From: Bacteroides sp. 519 | GTDB lineage: Bacteria > Bacteroidota > Bacteroidia > Bacteroidales > Bacteroidaceae | DNA: 43,250 bases | Assembly: GCF_010500955.1 (NCBI RefSeq) | Contig: NZ_QVMJ01000033.1 | Span: 1 to 43,250, forward strand | Direction: 5' to 3' | Shown here: positions 10,901-20,200 of the stretch, in pieces | How positions within the stretch are numbered: the first letter of the stretch is position 1 | How the letters are laid out: the number at the start of each line of letters is the position of its first letter | Made by a program: the position numbers and the translations under genes | The notes under the pieces: model-generated | What the model was told of the DNA's origin: nothing | The model's database searches: none | What the model saw: only the letters and a program-made list of their open reading frames with translations

Positions 10901-11997
10901 ATACAGGAAAAGGATTCAGGCCAGAGGATATACCTTTTATATTCGATCGGTATTATGTGTTGGATAATCTGGAAAGCAGGCATAACAGCCGACTTTTTTC
11001 GCGCAACGGATTAGGACTTTCAATCTGTCACAGTACTGTAAAACTACTTGGTGGAGATATGGATGTTGAAAGCATACCCGGACAAACCACCCGCTTTACA
11101 GTTAAACTCCCCATGCACGAACTCACCGAAAAGGCTTCCGAAACCTCCAGGATTATATCTGGTATTCCTTTACAAATACCAGAGAAGAAGCAAACTTTAC
11201 CACCTCAACCGGATATTGTGAAGTCGCGGCCTACCATTCTTGTGGTAGACGATGAGGTAGAAATATTGTGGTTTGTTTGCGAAATACTGAAAGACCAGTA
11301 CAATGTTATCCCTGTAAACAATCCGGTTGAAATAGAAGAAATTCTTTCTAAAACCAAAATTAACCTATTAATAACCGATGTAATAATGCCTGCACAGGAT
11401 AGCTTTGGCCTTGTACGTAGGCTGAAGGAGTCTTTGGCAACCTCACATATTCCGGTTATTATGTTATCGGGCAAAACATATACCGAAGATCAACTAGAGG
11501 GTCTTGATGCAGGAGTTGACATGTATATTTCAAAACCTTTTGATGTTCAGTACCTTAAAAAGGCCGTCAGACGGTTATTAAAACGGGAAGAGGAAACAAA
11601 AGAGTATTATAATTCGGCCTTAAGTGCCTTCGAGATTACCGAAGGACAGATTGTACATCGCGAAGACAAAGAATTCTACGAACGAGCGTTAAGGGTGATT
11701 GACGAAAACATTAAAAACCCATCATTCACTACCGAAGAGCTTGCTGCCTTGTTGAATGTAAGTGTGCGACAGCTATACAGAAAAATAGATGGCGTTTATA
11801 AAAGTGGTCCGGGAAGCCTGATACGAGATTATAAACTAAAAATAGCCGAAGGTCTGCTTATTAAAACAAATATCTCGGTTGATGAAGTAATCTATCAGTC
11901 GGGCTTCAATAACCGGGGAAGTTTCTACAAGTTGTTTTCACAACGTTATGGTATGCCGCCAAAGGCGTATCGGGAAAAGAATAGTAAGGGAGAGTAA
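7960..11997 (+). CDS. Hybrid two-component system sensor/regulator (HTCS)
   Basis: About 1345 residues from the MKNISALL start, chosen because it begins a signal peptide (cleavage near HAYN); an in-frame ATG at 7909 lies upstream of the putative -7 box. The periplasmic half holds two beta-propellers of regulator repeats (RFVAMDSYGFMWYATYDGL, LWIGTKGDGLFCF and others) and a Y_Y_Y domain, then one membrane span near 780-803. Cytoplasmic parts: HisKA with H837 in TNITHEF, HATPase with the N box LTNLVSNAFKY and the NGLGLS loop, a receiver with phospho-acceptor D1140 in LLITDVIMP, and a C-terminal AraC-type helix-turn-helix. HTCS proteins bind an oligosaccharide outside and activate their own susC/D operon. 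It is divergent from that operon here, so it most likely controls it. Confidence 0.95.
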   Translation: MKNISALLISILAICFHTAHAYNIQQISFQNGLTSSAVRFVAMDSYGFMWYATYDGLNRYDGLSVKSYMPTSNPNSLPGNVIRHITETEPGMLWLKTNQGLCLFNSQSGTFQNYPDMRVSFWQAKSPDGTFFVLSENDSIAVYNKSDGTFHNIHTPGIKTNRVWSFTVCKDDIIWVFRSREQAMRYKIIKENGIITGTYRLMDYEHEVPIRWAFEKGTDVVFVDTRFDLYTLDINTGVKEFVINIASEVPPNESLRDAVIAGNDIFFAFINDGLKVIRRDPEARKPPYIERTTLNYGVFSLAYDPVQQIVLVGTDGYGVYIYSEEDYTLRSSMLYEFYPQTKVPVRSVMLDADKNLWIGTKGDGLFCFPNYNPDEPLPGKEMNHFHIQNSSLANNSIFSLVESKHNLLWIVSGGPGLNYYSYADKRIHKLQQPPGSKALHFLNSVIEQDANTLWVLTSGEGLHRVKLTVTNEVPCIKSVEQFRFFQTENVIYDTEIENDSILWIGSRGDGLVRFNLKTEEKAAYLLENSENQLVNDILVVYRDSHERLWLGTSFGLCRIIHVGREKLEYTNYNTESGLPNNTIHGITEDLQGCLWLSTNRGLSRFDPRTNVFTNYTNPNDLRVLEFSDIAYYKCPRTGIMFFGGIDGFVSIRTNEIEMPAFTPNFYFNSLSIYGNEVAIADYIKTKDQKEVIELSHNQNFFTVSFVAPDYVNGHKYTYQYLLSGHSDKWIDNGTSNSVTFTNMAPGEYLLKVRYSVNNIFEEQPVYTQYIRILPPWYMSTLAYIIYVMVLGSLGCFLIVSYNRRVKSKQQRVFEKMEQKKTEEIYESKLRFFTNITHEFSTPLTLIYGPCDHILSSVEESSPVYDYALLIRRNAERLNGLIQELIEFRRIDTGHTQVVIEKVAIEEFAGNILSSFRLLADSKQTNYVVSIEKRLMWQTDTKCYMNILTNLVSNAFKYTPDGGNISVDISVDNQMLVTTVSNTGKGFRPEDIPFIFDRYYVLDNLESRHNSRLFSRNGLGLSICHSTVKLLGGDMDVESIPGQTTRFTVKLPMHELTEKASETSRIISGIPLQIPEKKQTLPPQPDIVKSRPTILVVDDEVEILWFVCEILKDQYNVIPVNNPVEIEEILSKTKINLLITDVIMPAQDSFGLVRRLKESLATSHIPVIMLSGKTYTEDQLEGLDAGVDMYISKPFDVQYLKKAVRRLLKREEETKEYYNSALSAFEITEGQIVHREDKEFYERALRVIDENIKNPSFTTEELAALLNVSVRQLYRKIDGVYKSGPGSLIRDYKLKIAEGLLIKTNISVDEVIYQSGFNNRGSFYKLFSQRYGMPPKAYREKNSKGE

Positions 11998-12019
11998 TAA
12001 ACACAACTACACGCCTCTT

Positions 12020-13135
12020 TCATCTTTCCGATAATGAGATAATAACCCTGAATTCTTTATCAGGAAACCGGATTATTTCAACAATATATCTATCAGGGAA
12101 CAATAAATCCAGTTTTTCATATACACTTTTTATTCCATAACCTGGAATAAAATCTTCTGGAAAAGGCGTTCCATTATCTTTTACTGAAATAGTAAGATTA
12201 TCACCAAACATAAAAAATGAGACATCAATATTCAGGATATCCAGGTTTCCGTTCATGCCATGCTTAATACTATTTTCTACTATGGGTTGAAGTAGCATTC
12301 TTGGTATTTTGAAATTCTGGGTATCAGGAAATATATTGATTACATAATTCAGTTTATCTCCAAACCTGATTTTTTCTATTTCTAAATATGTTTCAATCAT
12401 TTCGGCCTCTTCTTTTACCGAAATCATTATTTCCTGTTCGCGGTTCATACTATAACGAAAGAAACGCGATAATGCCAGAGCCATCTGGCGGGTTTTATCT
12501 CCATCTACCATAGCCAGTCCTGCTATTGAGTTTAATGAATTGTATAGAAAATGTGGGTTTACTTTTGCTTGCAAAGCATCAAACTGAATCTCAATCATTT
12601 TCTTCTGTGATTGTAGCTTACTGAATTTCCGGTTTCTTCGTTCTTCCCATTTGTTCAGCAGATATTTATGAATATACTTAAAATTGACTACCAATAAGGC
12701 AAGAGCAATACTTGCCTGAATCATCTCGGGTAAATAGCCCGGACTGAAAGAGTAACTTCCATCTTCAAACCTTTCATGAATAATATTTTTTATTGGTAAA
12801 TCCTCAACAAGTGCATATATACTCGAAGCCAGAAATAAAGTTATTGCGAAGACCCAAAAATCTATTATTACATTCCATATCTGTCCTACCTTCCTAGATT
12901 TTCGGGAAATGAACAGATAGACATTAAATATACCAAATATCAAAACGAAACTCCAGTACAAACCATCATTGGGTGGAAAGCTTGATAGAATATAGATTAA
13001 AAGAACAGATAACAGAAATATAATATTCTGTAATTTCCATCTTCCTATTTGGGGAACGCCCGGAAAATATGCCAGAGTATATATCAGAGCAAAAACAAGA
13101 AGAAAGACTTTCAATGCTTCAAAATATGCATTCAT
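12020..13135 (-). CDS. LytS-type sensor histidine kinase (His_kinase family)
   Basis: 371 residues. Five hydrophobic segments (roughly 5-22, 37-52, 58-76, 88-109, 138-151) form a membrane-bound N-terminus without an obvious extracellular ligand domain. A basic coiled coil (about 160-190) leads to the signature NPHFLYNSLNSI with the phospho-accepting H195, followed by SRFFRYSMN, the N box PIVENSIKHG near 287-296 and a short G region (GYGIKSVYEKL). The family phosphorylates LytTR response regulators; the partner is the regulator at 14664-15425 of the same operon. Unusually, the gene for a thioredoxin-fold protein sits between them, only 8 bp upstream of this gene. Confidence 0.92.
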   Translation of the reverse strand: MNAYFEALKVFLLVFALIYTLAYFPGVPQIGRWKLQNIIFLLSVLLIYILSSFPPNDGLYWSFVLIFGIFNVYLFISRKSRKVGQIWNVIIDFWVFAITLFLASSIYALVEDLPIKNIIHERFEDGSYSFSPGYLPEMIQASIALALLVVNFKYIHKYLLNKWEERRNRKFSKLQSQKKMIEIQFDALQAKVNPHFLYNSLNSIAGLAMVDGDKTRQMALALSRFFRYSMNREQEIMISVKEEAEMIETYLEIEKIRFGDKLNYVINIFPDTQNFKIPRMLLQPIVENSIKHGMNGNLDILNIDVSFFMFGDNLTISVKDNGTPFPEDFIPGYGIKSVYEKLDLLFPDRYIVEIIRFPDKEFRVIISLSER

Positions 13136-13143
13136 AGTGTTAG

Positions 13144-14553
13144 TTACAAGTTGTTTATTTGTTGTATTATACTATCGGGCTCATCAGGAGCTGCTGCATC
13201 TGTATATGCAATATTTCCTTCTTTATCTACAATAACATAACGGGGTATCATCAACATTCCATTCTTATCTCCCAACGAATTATAGATTATCTTTGATGTG
13301 TTCCGATTCACCCGGTAATGATAGCCTTCCAGATTATAATAATGAATCATATTATACCATTTTTCATGATTCCTGTCCTGATCCAAAGATATATAAAGGT
13401 ATACAATCTCATTACTTCCGGCAAGTTTTTTCTTTAGATTGACTGTATTCGGAAACATCTTAAGGCAGGGGGCACAGGTAGTTGCCCATATATCAATATA
13501 GATTATTTTACCATGGAAAGGCTTTATTATCTCCTGAAAACTTCCGGGCTCAGTTTCATAATTTAAAACGGTAATCTTATTATTTGTTGTGGTTTGGTTA
13601 TATATATCAGCAGTTTTCCTCACTCTGGGTTCCAATATCTCATTATATGTACTGTGTGGAAAACGAGCTGCAAATTGTTTATAGAGAGCGGGAATTTCTT
13701 TACTGTATTCTTCTTGAAATACATCATCGTATATTAAACTGGCTAAAGCATATTCCAGGTTTTTACCACTAAGCGTATTACAATAGTTGTTGAACAAGAA
13801 AGTGTTAAATGTATTCATAACTTCCTGTGGTTTGATATCATTTAAAACAAAATTCTGAATGCAAACATAGTCTTTAAGTAATTCATTAAACCACTCCGAC
13901 TGACGGGATAATTCGTTCGTCAACTCAAAATCCATGCTTTTTAGTGTTTCAAACCACTCGTTGGTTAACTCAGGAGATTTATAGAGTGACATTATCTTCT
14001 TTAAAAACAATGCATTGTATCTTAAATTTGTGCATAATCGTTGCTGATCAATAAAATCCTTTGTAAATGAGCCGGATAAAAGCAGATTGTCATTCTGTTT
14101 TCGTTGTTTTATTATCTCATTGTAGGCGGTTAATTGGTTTATATCACGGAGTTCGTGATTTCTGGTTCGGGAGTAATTTCGGCAATATGTATCAGATTTC
14201 TGTGCTTCAATGAGATATTCATTGTATTGTTTATTATCTCCCCGAAACAACAGTGTGTCTTTGCAAACATAAACGGTATCTATGCTACTTGCAGAAGTAT
14301 ATACCTTGAAATTTTGGTTTCCTGCCAATATCGTATAAATGCTTCCTTTGTCAGGGAAATTAATTTCAGTTGCATTTCCGGAATTAATCTTTAGTTGGGT
14401 AGCAAGATTATAATATGGCAAATGCTCACCGTTTAGTGGCCAATAACGTAGTTCATCGGCTTCGGTTTCTAGCTTTATGATTAATTTTGAAGGCTGTGCC
14501 TGCACTAGTAACATACTCAACAAGCAGGCTGTAAACAGGAAATACTTTTTCAT
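13144..14553 (-). CDS. TlpA-like thiol-disulfide oxidoreductase, exported
   Basis: About 469 residues from the MKKYFLFTAC start, which begins a signal peptide cleaved near VQAQ. Residues about 20-330 are a helical, family-specific region with no motif I recognise, containing several scattered cysteines (C97, C124, C174, C231). The C-terminal third is a thioredoxin fold: KIIYIDIWATTCAPC with the redox pair C360/C363, and the cis-proline region MIPRYVIVDKEG. In Bacteroidales such long TlpA-like proteins act in the periplasm as disulfide reductases. Being inserted between a response regulator and its kinase suggests that it either serves or is sensed by that signalling pair. The function is inferred from fold only. 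Confidence 0.85.
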   Translation of the reverse strand: MKKYFLFTACLLSMLLVQAQPSKLIIKLETEADELRYWPLNGEHLPYYNLATQLKINSGNATEINFPDKGSIYTILAGNQNFKVYTSASSIDTVYVCKDTLLFRGDNKQYNEYLIEAQKSDTYCRNYSRTRNHELRDINQLTAYNEIIKQRKQNDNLLLSGSFTKDFIDQQRLCTNLRYNALFLKKIMSLYKSPELTNEWFETLKSMDFELTNELSRQSEWFNELLKDYVCIQNFVLNDIKPQEVMNTFNTFLFNNYCNTLSGKNLEYALASLIYDDVFQEEYSKEIPALYKQFAARFPHSTYNEILEPRVRKTADIYNQTTTNNKITVLNYETEPGSFQEIIKPFHGKIIYIDIWATTCAPCLKMFPNTVNLKKKLAGSNEIVYLYISLDQDRNHEKWYNMIHYYNLEGYHYRVNRNTSKIIYNSLGDKNGMLMIPRYVIVDKEGNIAYTDAAAPDEPDSIIQQINNL

Positions 14554-14663
14554 GATTATTCGGTTATAATTATAAGGCAAAGAAAAGAAAGCGATTCCTA
14601 AAGGGAAACTAATTTTCTATGTACCTGAATAATCACGGGATAAACCTGCAAATTCAAAAGGTA

Positions 14664-15425
14664 TTATAATTGCAATTCATTTCTTATAACATCAATATAG
14701 CTGGTTCCAGTGGTTATCTTAGTATGTGCTGAATCCTCCATAACCAATATCAGCCGGTTATTGAAATAACGGTGTATTTCAACGATCTTCTGTTTATTTA
14801 CAATATAAGATTTCTGCACACGTATAAACTCATTGGGCAAACGATCTTCAAGTTGTTTCAAGGTAAGATCGGAAATATATTCTTTTCCATCATCGGTGAT
14901 AAGCGAAACATATCCGTCGGTAGCCATACAGTAAACAATCTTTTCGCATTGTACCAGAATGATTTTCGATTTAATATTTATGGGTATTGCTGTGGCTTTC
15001 TTGGGTGGATTCAGAAGATTGCTTAACTCTATAAGTTTAGTCAGATCAATCTTGTTAGGATGAGATATAAACCGTTCTATTTTGGTGATACATTGTTCAA
15101 AGCGTTCTTCATCAATGGGCTTAAGCAGATAGTCTATGGAGTTTTGTTTAAAAGCTTCGATTGCATATTGATCATAAGCCGTACAGAAAATTATATAAGG
15201 TTGATAAGTAAGATGTTTCAGTACTTCAAAACCATTCATATCTGGCATCTGAATATCCAGAAATATTAAATTCGGATTCAGGCTATTGATTAATTCAACA
15301 GCCTGCTTGCCATTGTATGCCTGCCCGATAATTTTTATAAGTGAATTATATTTCTTTAAAAGAACCTGCATTGCATAATGAGCAGCTTGTTCATCATCAA
15401 TTAGTATTGCTGTAAATGTATTCAT
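14664..15425 (-). CDS. LytTR-family response regulator
   Basis: 253 residues. The receiver domain fills 1-120 with acidic pair D10/D11, phospho-acceptor D57 in FLDIQMPDMNG, the T/Y switch region (IIFCTAYDQYAIEAF) and K102-type DYLLKPI. A LytTR DNA-binding domain occupies about 150-250 (IVYCMATDGYVSLITDDG, FIRVQKSYIVN). It is the first gene of the minus-strand operon with the thioredoxin-like and kinase genes, and is preceded by a TACTTTTG box at 15433-15440. The gap of 110 bp to the next gene could hold a second weak promoter (TACCTTTT near 14655). It is most likely phosphorylated by the LytS-type kinase two genes on. Confidence 0.95.
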   Translation of the reverse strand: MNTFTAILIDDEQAAHYAMQVLLKKYNSLIKIIGQAYNGKQAVELINSLNPNLIFLDIQMPDMNGFEVLKHLTYQPYIIFCTAYDQYAIEAFKQNSIDYLLKPIDEERFEQCITKIERFISHPNKIDLTKLIELSNLLNPPKKATAIPINIKSKIILVQCEKIVYCMATDGYVSLITDDGKEYISDLTLKQLEDRLPNEFIRVQKSYIVNKQKIVEIHRYFNNRLILVMEDSAHTKITTGTSYIDVIRNELQL

Positions 15426-15432
15426 TTACTTG

Positions 15433-15440
15433 CAAAAGTA
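15433..15440 (-). promoter_or_regulatory. -7 element for the LytTR-Trx-kinase operon
   Basis: Minus-strand TACTTTTG, matching TAnnTTTG, lies 8 bases before the LytTR start codon and directly beside the end of a 47-bp repeat at 15449-15495. If used, the message would be almost leaderless. The -33 region falls inside the repeat and is weak. Confidence 0.35.
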
Positions 15441-15448
15441 ATCTTTTT

Positions 15449-15733
15449 GCCTGAATTATTCATACTCGTTTGGTTTAGTTAGAGGCTGTGTTGAACTAAA
15501 ATTAAAACACAGAGTCACAGAAACATGGAGCTTACCGAAAATGCCCGTAGGGCATTCATATCAATAGAAAGGCAATGATAATACTCTTCACAACCCGGTA
15601 CGGGTTGCATGGTAGATACGATGCAACCCGTACCGGGTTGAAGATTAAAACTTATTATTATTCTATTGATATGAATGCCCTACGGGCATTTTCGAAAAGC
15701 TCCGTGTTTCTGTGCCTCCGTGTTTTATTTCAA
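15449..15733. repeat. Repeat element A: shared ends, nested palindromic core
   Basis: This fills most of the 389-base gap between the LytTR and efflux operons. The left end (15449-15495, 47 bp) is identical to 21808-21854, and the right end (15694-15733, 40 bp) matches 22132-22171 with one change. Between them are three nested inverted repeats: an imperfect outer pair (about 15505-15534 with 15697-15726, 4 mismatches), a perfect 34-bp pair (15536-15569 / 15661-15694) and a perfect 20-bp pair (15591-15610 / 15621-15640). Each 20-34 bp arm is itself a short palindrome (ATGCCCGTAGGGCAT; ACCCGGTACGGGT). No protein signature is present. Confidence 0.85.
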
Positions 15734-15765
15734 TTCCAATCTAATTTGAACCAAATTGATAAAGC

Positions 15766-15781
15766 ATGAATAATGCAGGTT
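15766..15781. repeat. 16-bp inverted repeat partner, right of the LytTR gap
   Basis: ATGAATAATGCAGGTT here is the exact reverse complement of 21628-21643. The two copies lie just outside the efflux operon, at its 3' and 5' sides. The core also resembles the first 18 bases of the 47-bp repeats (CCTGNATTATTCATACTC). Confidence 0.7.
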
Positions 15782-15814
15782 AGATCATTTTTGCAAACTC
15801 GCTTCTTCTTGATT

Positions 15815-17176
15815 TCACCACCCTCCCCCTAACGCCTTATAAATTTGTACAACAGTTATCAATTCATCCCGGATTGAATTACTCAAATCAATCTGGGCAT
15901 CAAAGTAAACACGTTGAGCATCCAATACATCCAAATAGTTAATAACTCCATTTATATATTGTACCTGAACAAGTTCCTCATGGCTTTTTGCCGACTTTTC
16001 CAACCGTGCCTGTAAATCGCACATCTCGCGTACTTTGTTGTATTCAACAATTGCATCCTGCACTTCACGAAAAGCATTCAATACAGTTTTCTCATACCTA
16101 TAATAAGCCTGTTCGTAAGCTGCTTTCTGTGCTTTCCATCTGGCCCTGTTTTTACCGGCCGAGAATATTGGGGCAACAATTGCACCTTCAATAAAAGCAT
16201 AAGGTGATTTGAGGAATGAAGACAATTCACTGCTTTCCAGTCCATAATGTCCCGTTAAAGTTAACCGCGGAAACATATTGGTATAGGCCACCCCTACCTG
16301 AGCGTTTGCAGCTATTAGCGCCTGTTCAGATTGCCGGATGTCCGGACGGCGTTCCATTAAGTCGGAAGGCATACCAACGGGTAGCATCATGGTATAATTG
16401 AATTCTTGCAGTAATTGCGTACGCTCTACATGTGTTGGAAACTCTCCGGCAAGAAAAGCTATTTCATTTTCTTTCAAAGATATCTGTCTTTCCAAATCAG
16501 GAACAAGCGTGGCAGTGCGGGCAACTTCCAAACACGCCTGCTGATAAGGCGTTTCGCTGGTAAGTCCACCCTCAAAGCGTAACCTTGCAATTCGTACACC
16601 TTCCTCACGGGCTTTCAATGTTTGGCGCACAATAACAAGTTCATTATCCAAAGCAACCAATTCATAATAAGCCTGGGCTACCTGCGCAACAATCGTCATA
16701 CGTAATGCACGTTGTGCTTCAACAGATTGCAGAAAATCTGCTATGGCTGCATCTTTAGCCCAACGTAGGTTTCCCCATAAATCCAATTCCCACGAGAGCA
16801 ATAATTTTCCTTCAAAAGTATTGCTTTGGGTAGAGTTGTCTCCACCGTCATTCTCAAACTCACGGTCGCCGGATATATTTGCATTGACCTGAGGAAATAA
16901 ATTGGCTTTACTTATTCTTCTTTGTGCAGCCATTTCCTTTACTCTGGCAGCGGCTATACGAAGATCTTTGTTGTAAACTAATGTTTTTTCAATAAGGTTT
17001 CTTAAAGGACCGTCGGTGTATAATTCCCACCATTCCCTATCGGCAATACTCAAATGAGTTTGTGCCGACATCAAACTGTCGGGTAAATCCATTTCCGGCT
17101 TTACGTAGCTTTTACCAACTTTACAGGAGGAAACGAAAGTTATTATTAACAGCAGCAATATATATATGTGTTTCAT
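15815..17176 (-). CDS. Outer-membrane factor lipoprotein of an RND efflux system (OprM/NodT family)
   Basis: 453 residues beginning with a lipoprotein signal (FVSSC lipobox). It carries the two-fold repeated coiled-coil/beta layout of the TolC-like family: SIADREWWELYTDGPLRNLI at the start, KDLRIAAARVKEM, GTLTGHYGLES-like barrel segments, and the second half with the AFREVQDAIVEYNKV helix and INYLDVLDAQRVYF, both typical of OprM-type proteins. It forms the exit duct for the pump encoded upstream. It is the last gene of the operon, 94 bp after the pump; that gap holds a 31-bp palindrome. The substrate cannot be read from the sequence. Confidence 0.93.
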   Translation of the reverse strand: MKHIYILLLLIITFVSSCKVGKSYVKPEMDLPDSLMSAQTHLSIADREWWELYTDGPLRNLIEKTLVYNKDLRIAAARVKEMAAQRRISKANLFPQVNANISGDREFENDGGDNSTQSNTFEGKLLLSWELDLWGNLRWAKDAAIADFLQSVEAQRALRMTIVAQVAQAYYELVALDNELVIVRQTLKAREEGVRIARLRFEGGLTSETPYQQACLEVARTATLVPDLERQISLKENEIAFLAGEFPTHVERTQLLQEFNYTMMLPVGMPSDLMERRPDIRQSEQALIAANAQVGVAYTNMFPRLTLTGHYGLESSELSSFLKSPYAFIEGAIVAPIFSAGKNRARWKAQKAAYEQAYYRYEKTVLNAFREVQDAIVEYNKVREMCDLQARLEKSAKSHEELVQVQYINGVINYLDVLDAQRVYFDAQIDLSNSIRDELITVVQIYKALGGGW

Positions 17177-17195
17177 AATTTTATTGTTATTTTTT

Positions 17196-17270
17196 AAACG
17201 CAGATTAGCGCAGATTTACGCAGATTCTTTTTTATTAATAATCTGCGTAAATCTGCGTTAATCTGCGTTT
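17196..17270. repeat. 31-bp inverted repeat between pump and outer-membrane factor
   Basis: The arms 17196-17226 and 17240-17270 pair with a single mismatch around a 13-base AT-rich loop. Each arm is three near-copies of CGCAGATT, so the unit is a palindrome built from a tandem repeat. It ends at the base next to the pump stop codon. In the transcript it would form a strong hairpin inside the operon and could weaken expression of the last gene or protect the upstream message from decay. Confidence 0.85.
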
Positions 17271-20200
17271 TTACTTTTTTCTAAACTTACTCTTTGTTTT
17301 ATAAATCATCACAAAGAAGAAAGGCACCAGAATTATACCAAATAGGGTTGCGAATATCATTCCGAAGAATACACCGGTACCAATGGCTTGTCTGCTTGCC
17401 GATCCCGGTCCACTGGCAATAACCATAGGTAACATTCCCAGAATAAAAGCTAAAGATGTCATTAATATGGGTCGGAATCTCAATTGGGCAGCATGTATTG
17501 CCGATTTTATCAAATCTTTGCCTTTATCGGCCTCATCTTTGGCGAATTCAACTATCAGAATGGCGTTTTTAGCAGCCAGTCCAACAAGCATAACCAAACC
17601 AATCTGGAAATAAATATCATTTTCCAATCCGCATACCCATACCCCAAGATAGGCTCCCAACACGGCTATGGGCAAAGAAAGAAGTACCGAAACAGGTATC
17701 AGCCAGCTTTCATACTGTGCTGCCAGAAAGAGGAACACAAAAAGAAAAACCAAGGCAAGAACCAGTCCGGTTTGTCCGCCGGCCTTCTTTTCCTGATAGG
17801 ACAATCCACTCCATTCAATGCCGATATTTTCGGGTAAATGATTGTGGGCAATCTCTTCCATAACCTCCATTCCCTGACCGGAACTATATCCCTGAGCTGA
17901 TTCTCCACGTACTACGGCAGAAGTAAACATATTAAATCGTTTTATACTTCCCGGGCCGGTTGTATATGCAGCCGTTCCAAGAGAAGTTAACGGTATCATC
18001 GATCCACCAGAACCTCTTACAAAGAAGAGATTGATATTATCTTTATGTTCCCGGTAAGGGGCTTCGGCCTGAATATAAACTTTATATATACGGTTAAACA
18101 TATTAAAGTCATTCACATATACAGAACCGGTATATGCTTTCATTGTTGAAAAGATATCGGCCATAGGGACTCCCAGTAGCTTGGCCCTGTCTCTATCTAC
18201 ATCAAAGTACAATTGTGGAATTTCCGGTTGTAATGATGAAGAGAGTCCGGCTAGTTCTTTCCGTTGCGAAGCATAATATAATAATGTATCGGCAGCTGCC
18301 ACCAGATCATCAAAGGTAGCATCTCCTCTGGCTTCCAACTGCAATTCAAATCCGCCGGAAGTACCCAATCCCGGTATTACCGGAGGGGTGGAAAGATATA
18401 CTTTGCTTTCCGGATATTTGCTGAACTCTGCCCGTACATCTGCCATTATTTTTTCCATGTTACTGGTTTTACGCTTATCCCATGGTTTCAATATAACGGT
18501 TAAATCACTACGGGCCTGACTGCTTCCTACCCGCGGACTGGAACCAGTTACATTTTGAACATAAGCTATATCCGGATTCTTCATCAGATAATCAATGGCA
18601 CGTTCGGTAACAATACGTGTTCTTTCCAGCGTGGCACCTTCGGGCAACTCTAATTCCACCCGGAAATAGCCCTGATCTTCAGTAGGCAAGAAGCTGGTTG
18701 GTATCATCTTGTTTAAGAAAAAGATGAAAACAATTATCAACCCAAATATGGTAAAAACTCTCCGGGGATTAAATAAGGACTTATTTACATATCCTACATA
18801 TTTCTTATTGCCTTTGTTGAGCCATATATTTATCTTCCTGAATACAATATTCTTCTTTTTACCGTTGTGTTTAAGAATCAGTGAGCACATTACCGGACTT
18901 AAAGTAAGGGCAACTACTGTTGATATGAGTACGGAAACCACAATCGTAACGGTAAACTGACGGTACAATTGCCCGGTTATACCTCCTAAAAAGCTTACCG
19001 GAACAAATACAGCTGCCAGCACCAAAGAGGTTGCAATTAATGCACTACTTAAGCCTTTCATAGCTTTCTTGGTAGCATTGTAGGCATCAAGTTTTTCTTC
19101 TTCCATTATTCGCTCTACGTTTTCTACCACCACAATAGCATCGTCTACCACAATACCAATGGCAAGAACCAGCCCCAACAATGTTAAAAGATTGAGTGAG
19201 AAACCAAATATCAACATGAAACCGAACGTTCCAATAAGTGATATGGGAACTGCAATCACAGGAATCAGTGTGGCACGCCAACTTTGAAGAGAAAGGAAAA
19301 CAACGAGTACTACCAGAAATAATGCTTCGAACAGGGTTTTATATACTTCACTGATAGATTCGGAGATATACGTTGTCATATCAAAAGGAATCAGATAGCT
19401 CATTCCTTCCGGAAAGTTCTTACTAATTTCTTTTATTGCTTCTTTAACTGCTCCGGCTACTTCAATGGCATTGGCTCCGGGAAGCATATAGATTCCCAAA
19501 ATGGCAGCATTCTCTCCATTCAAACCGCTTTCGGTATTGTAAGAAGATGCTTCGAGCGAAACACGGGCAACGTCTTTCAAACGAATAACAGATCCTCCGG
19601 CATCGGCCCGGATAACAATGTCTTCGAACTGGCTAACGGTCGATAAACGGCCTTGCGTGGTAATGGGAATGGTTATATCTAATCCAGTAACAGGTTGTTG
19701 CCCCAATACGCCGGCAGCCGATTCCCGGTTCTGGTCTTTGAGTGCATTTTGCAAATCCTGTACGGTTATACCAAAGCTTGCCAACTTATCCGGTTGTACC
19801 CAGATTTGCATGGCATAATAACGACTTCCGATATTAGAAACACGTCCCACTCCCGGTATACGGCGAATTACGTCGAGTACATTGATGGTTGCAAAGTTAC
19901 TAAGGTAGATTTCGTCAAACTTGGGATCGTTTGATGTTAGTGCAAGTGTCAATAACTGACTAGGGGCTTGCTTTTCAACGGTTATACCGTTCTGCACTAC
20001 TTCGGCCGGAAGCTGATTCTCGGCCAGTTTCACCCTGTTCTGAATATCAACGGCTGCCAGTTCTACATCTGTTGATACATCAAATGTTATTGTTGCCGAA
20101 AACCCTCCGGAGTTAGAGCTGTTAGACTCCATATAAATCATTCCGGGAGTTCCATTCAATTGTTGCTCAATAGGGGTGGCTACTGCCTGCGAAACGGTAA

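Noticed and set aside
15575..15769. Open frame of 64 codons in element A
   Set aside because: Same reason as in element B: palindromic repeat sequence without protein character.
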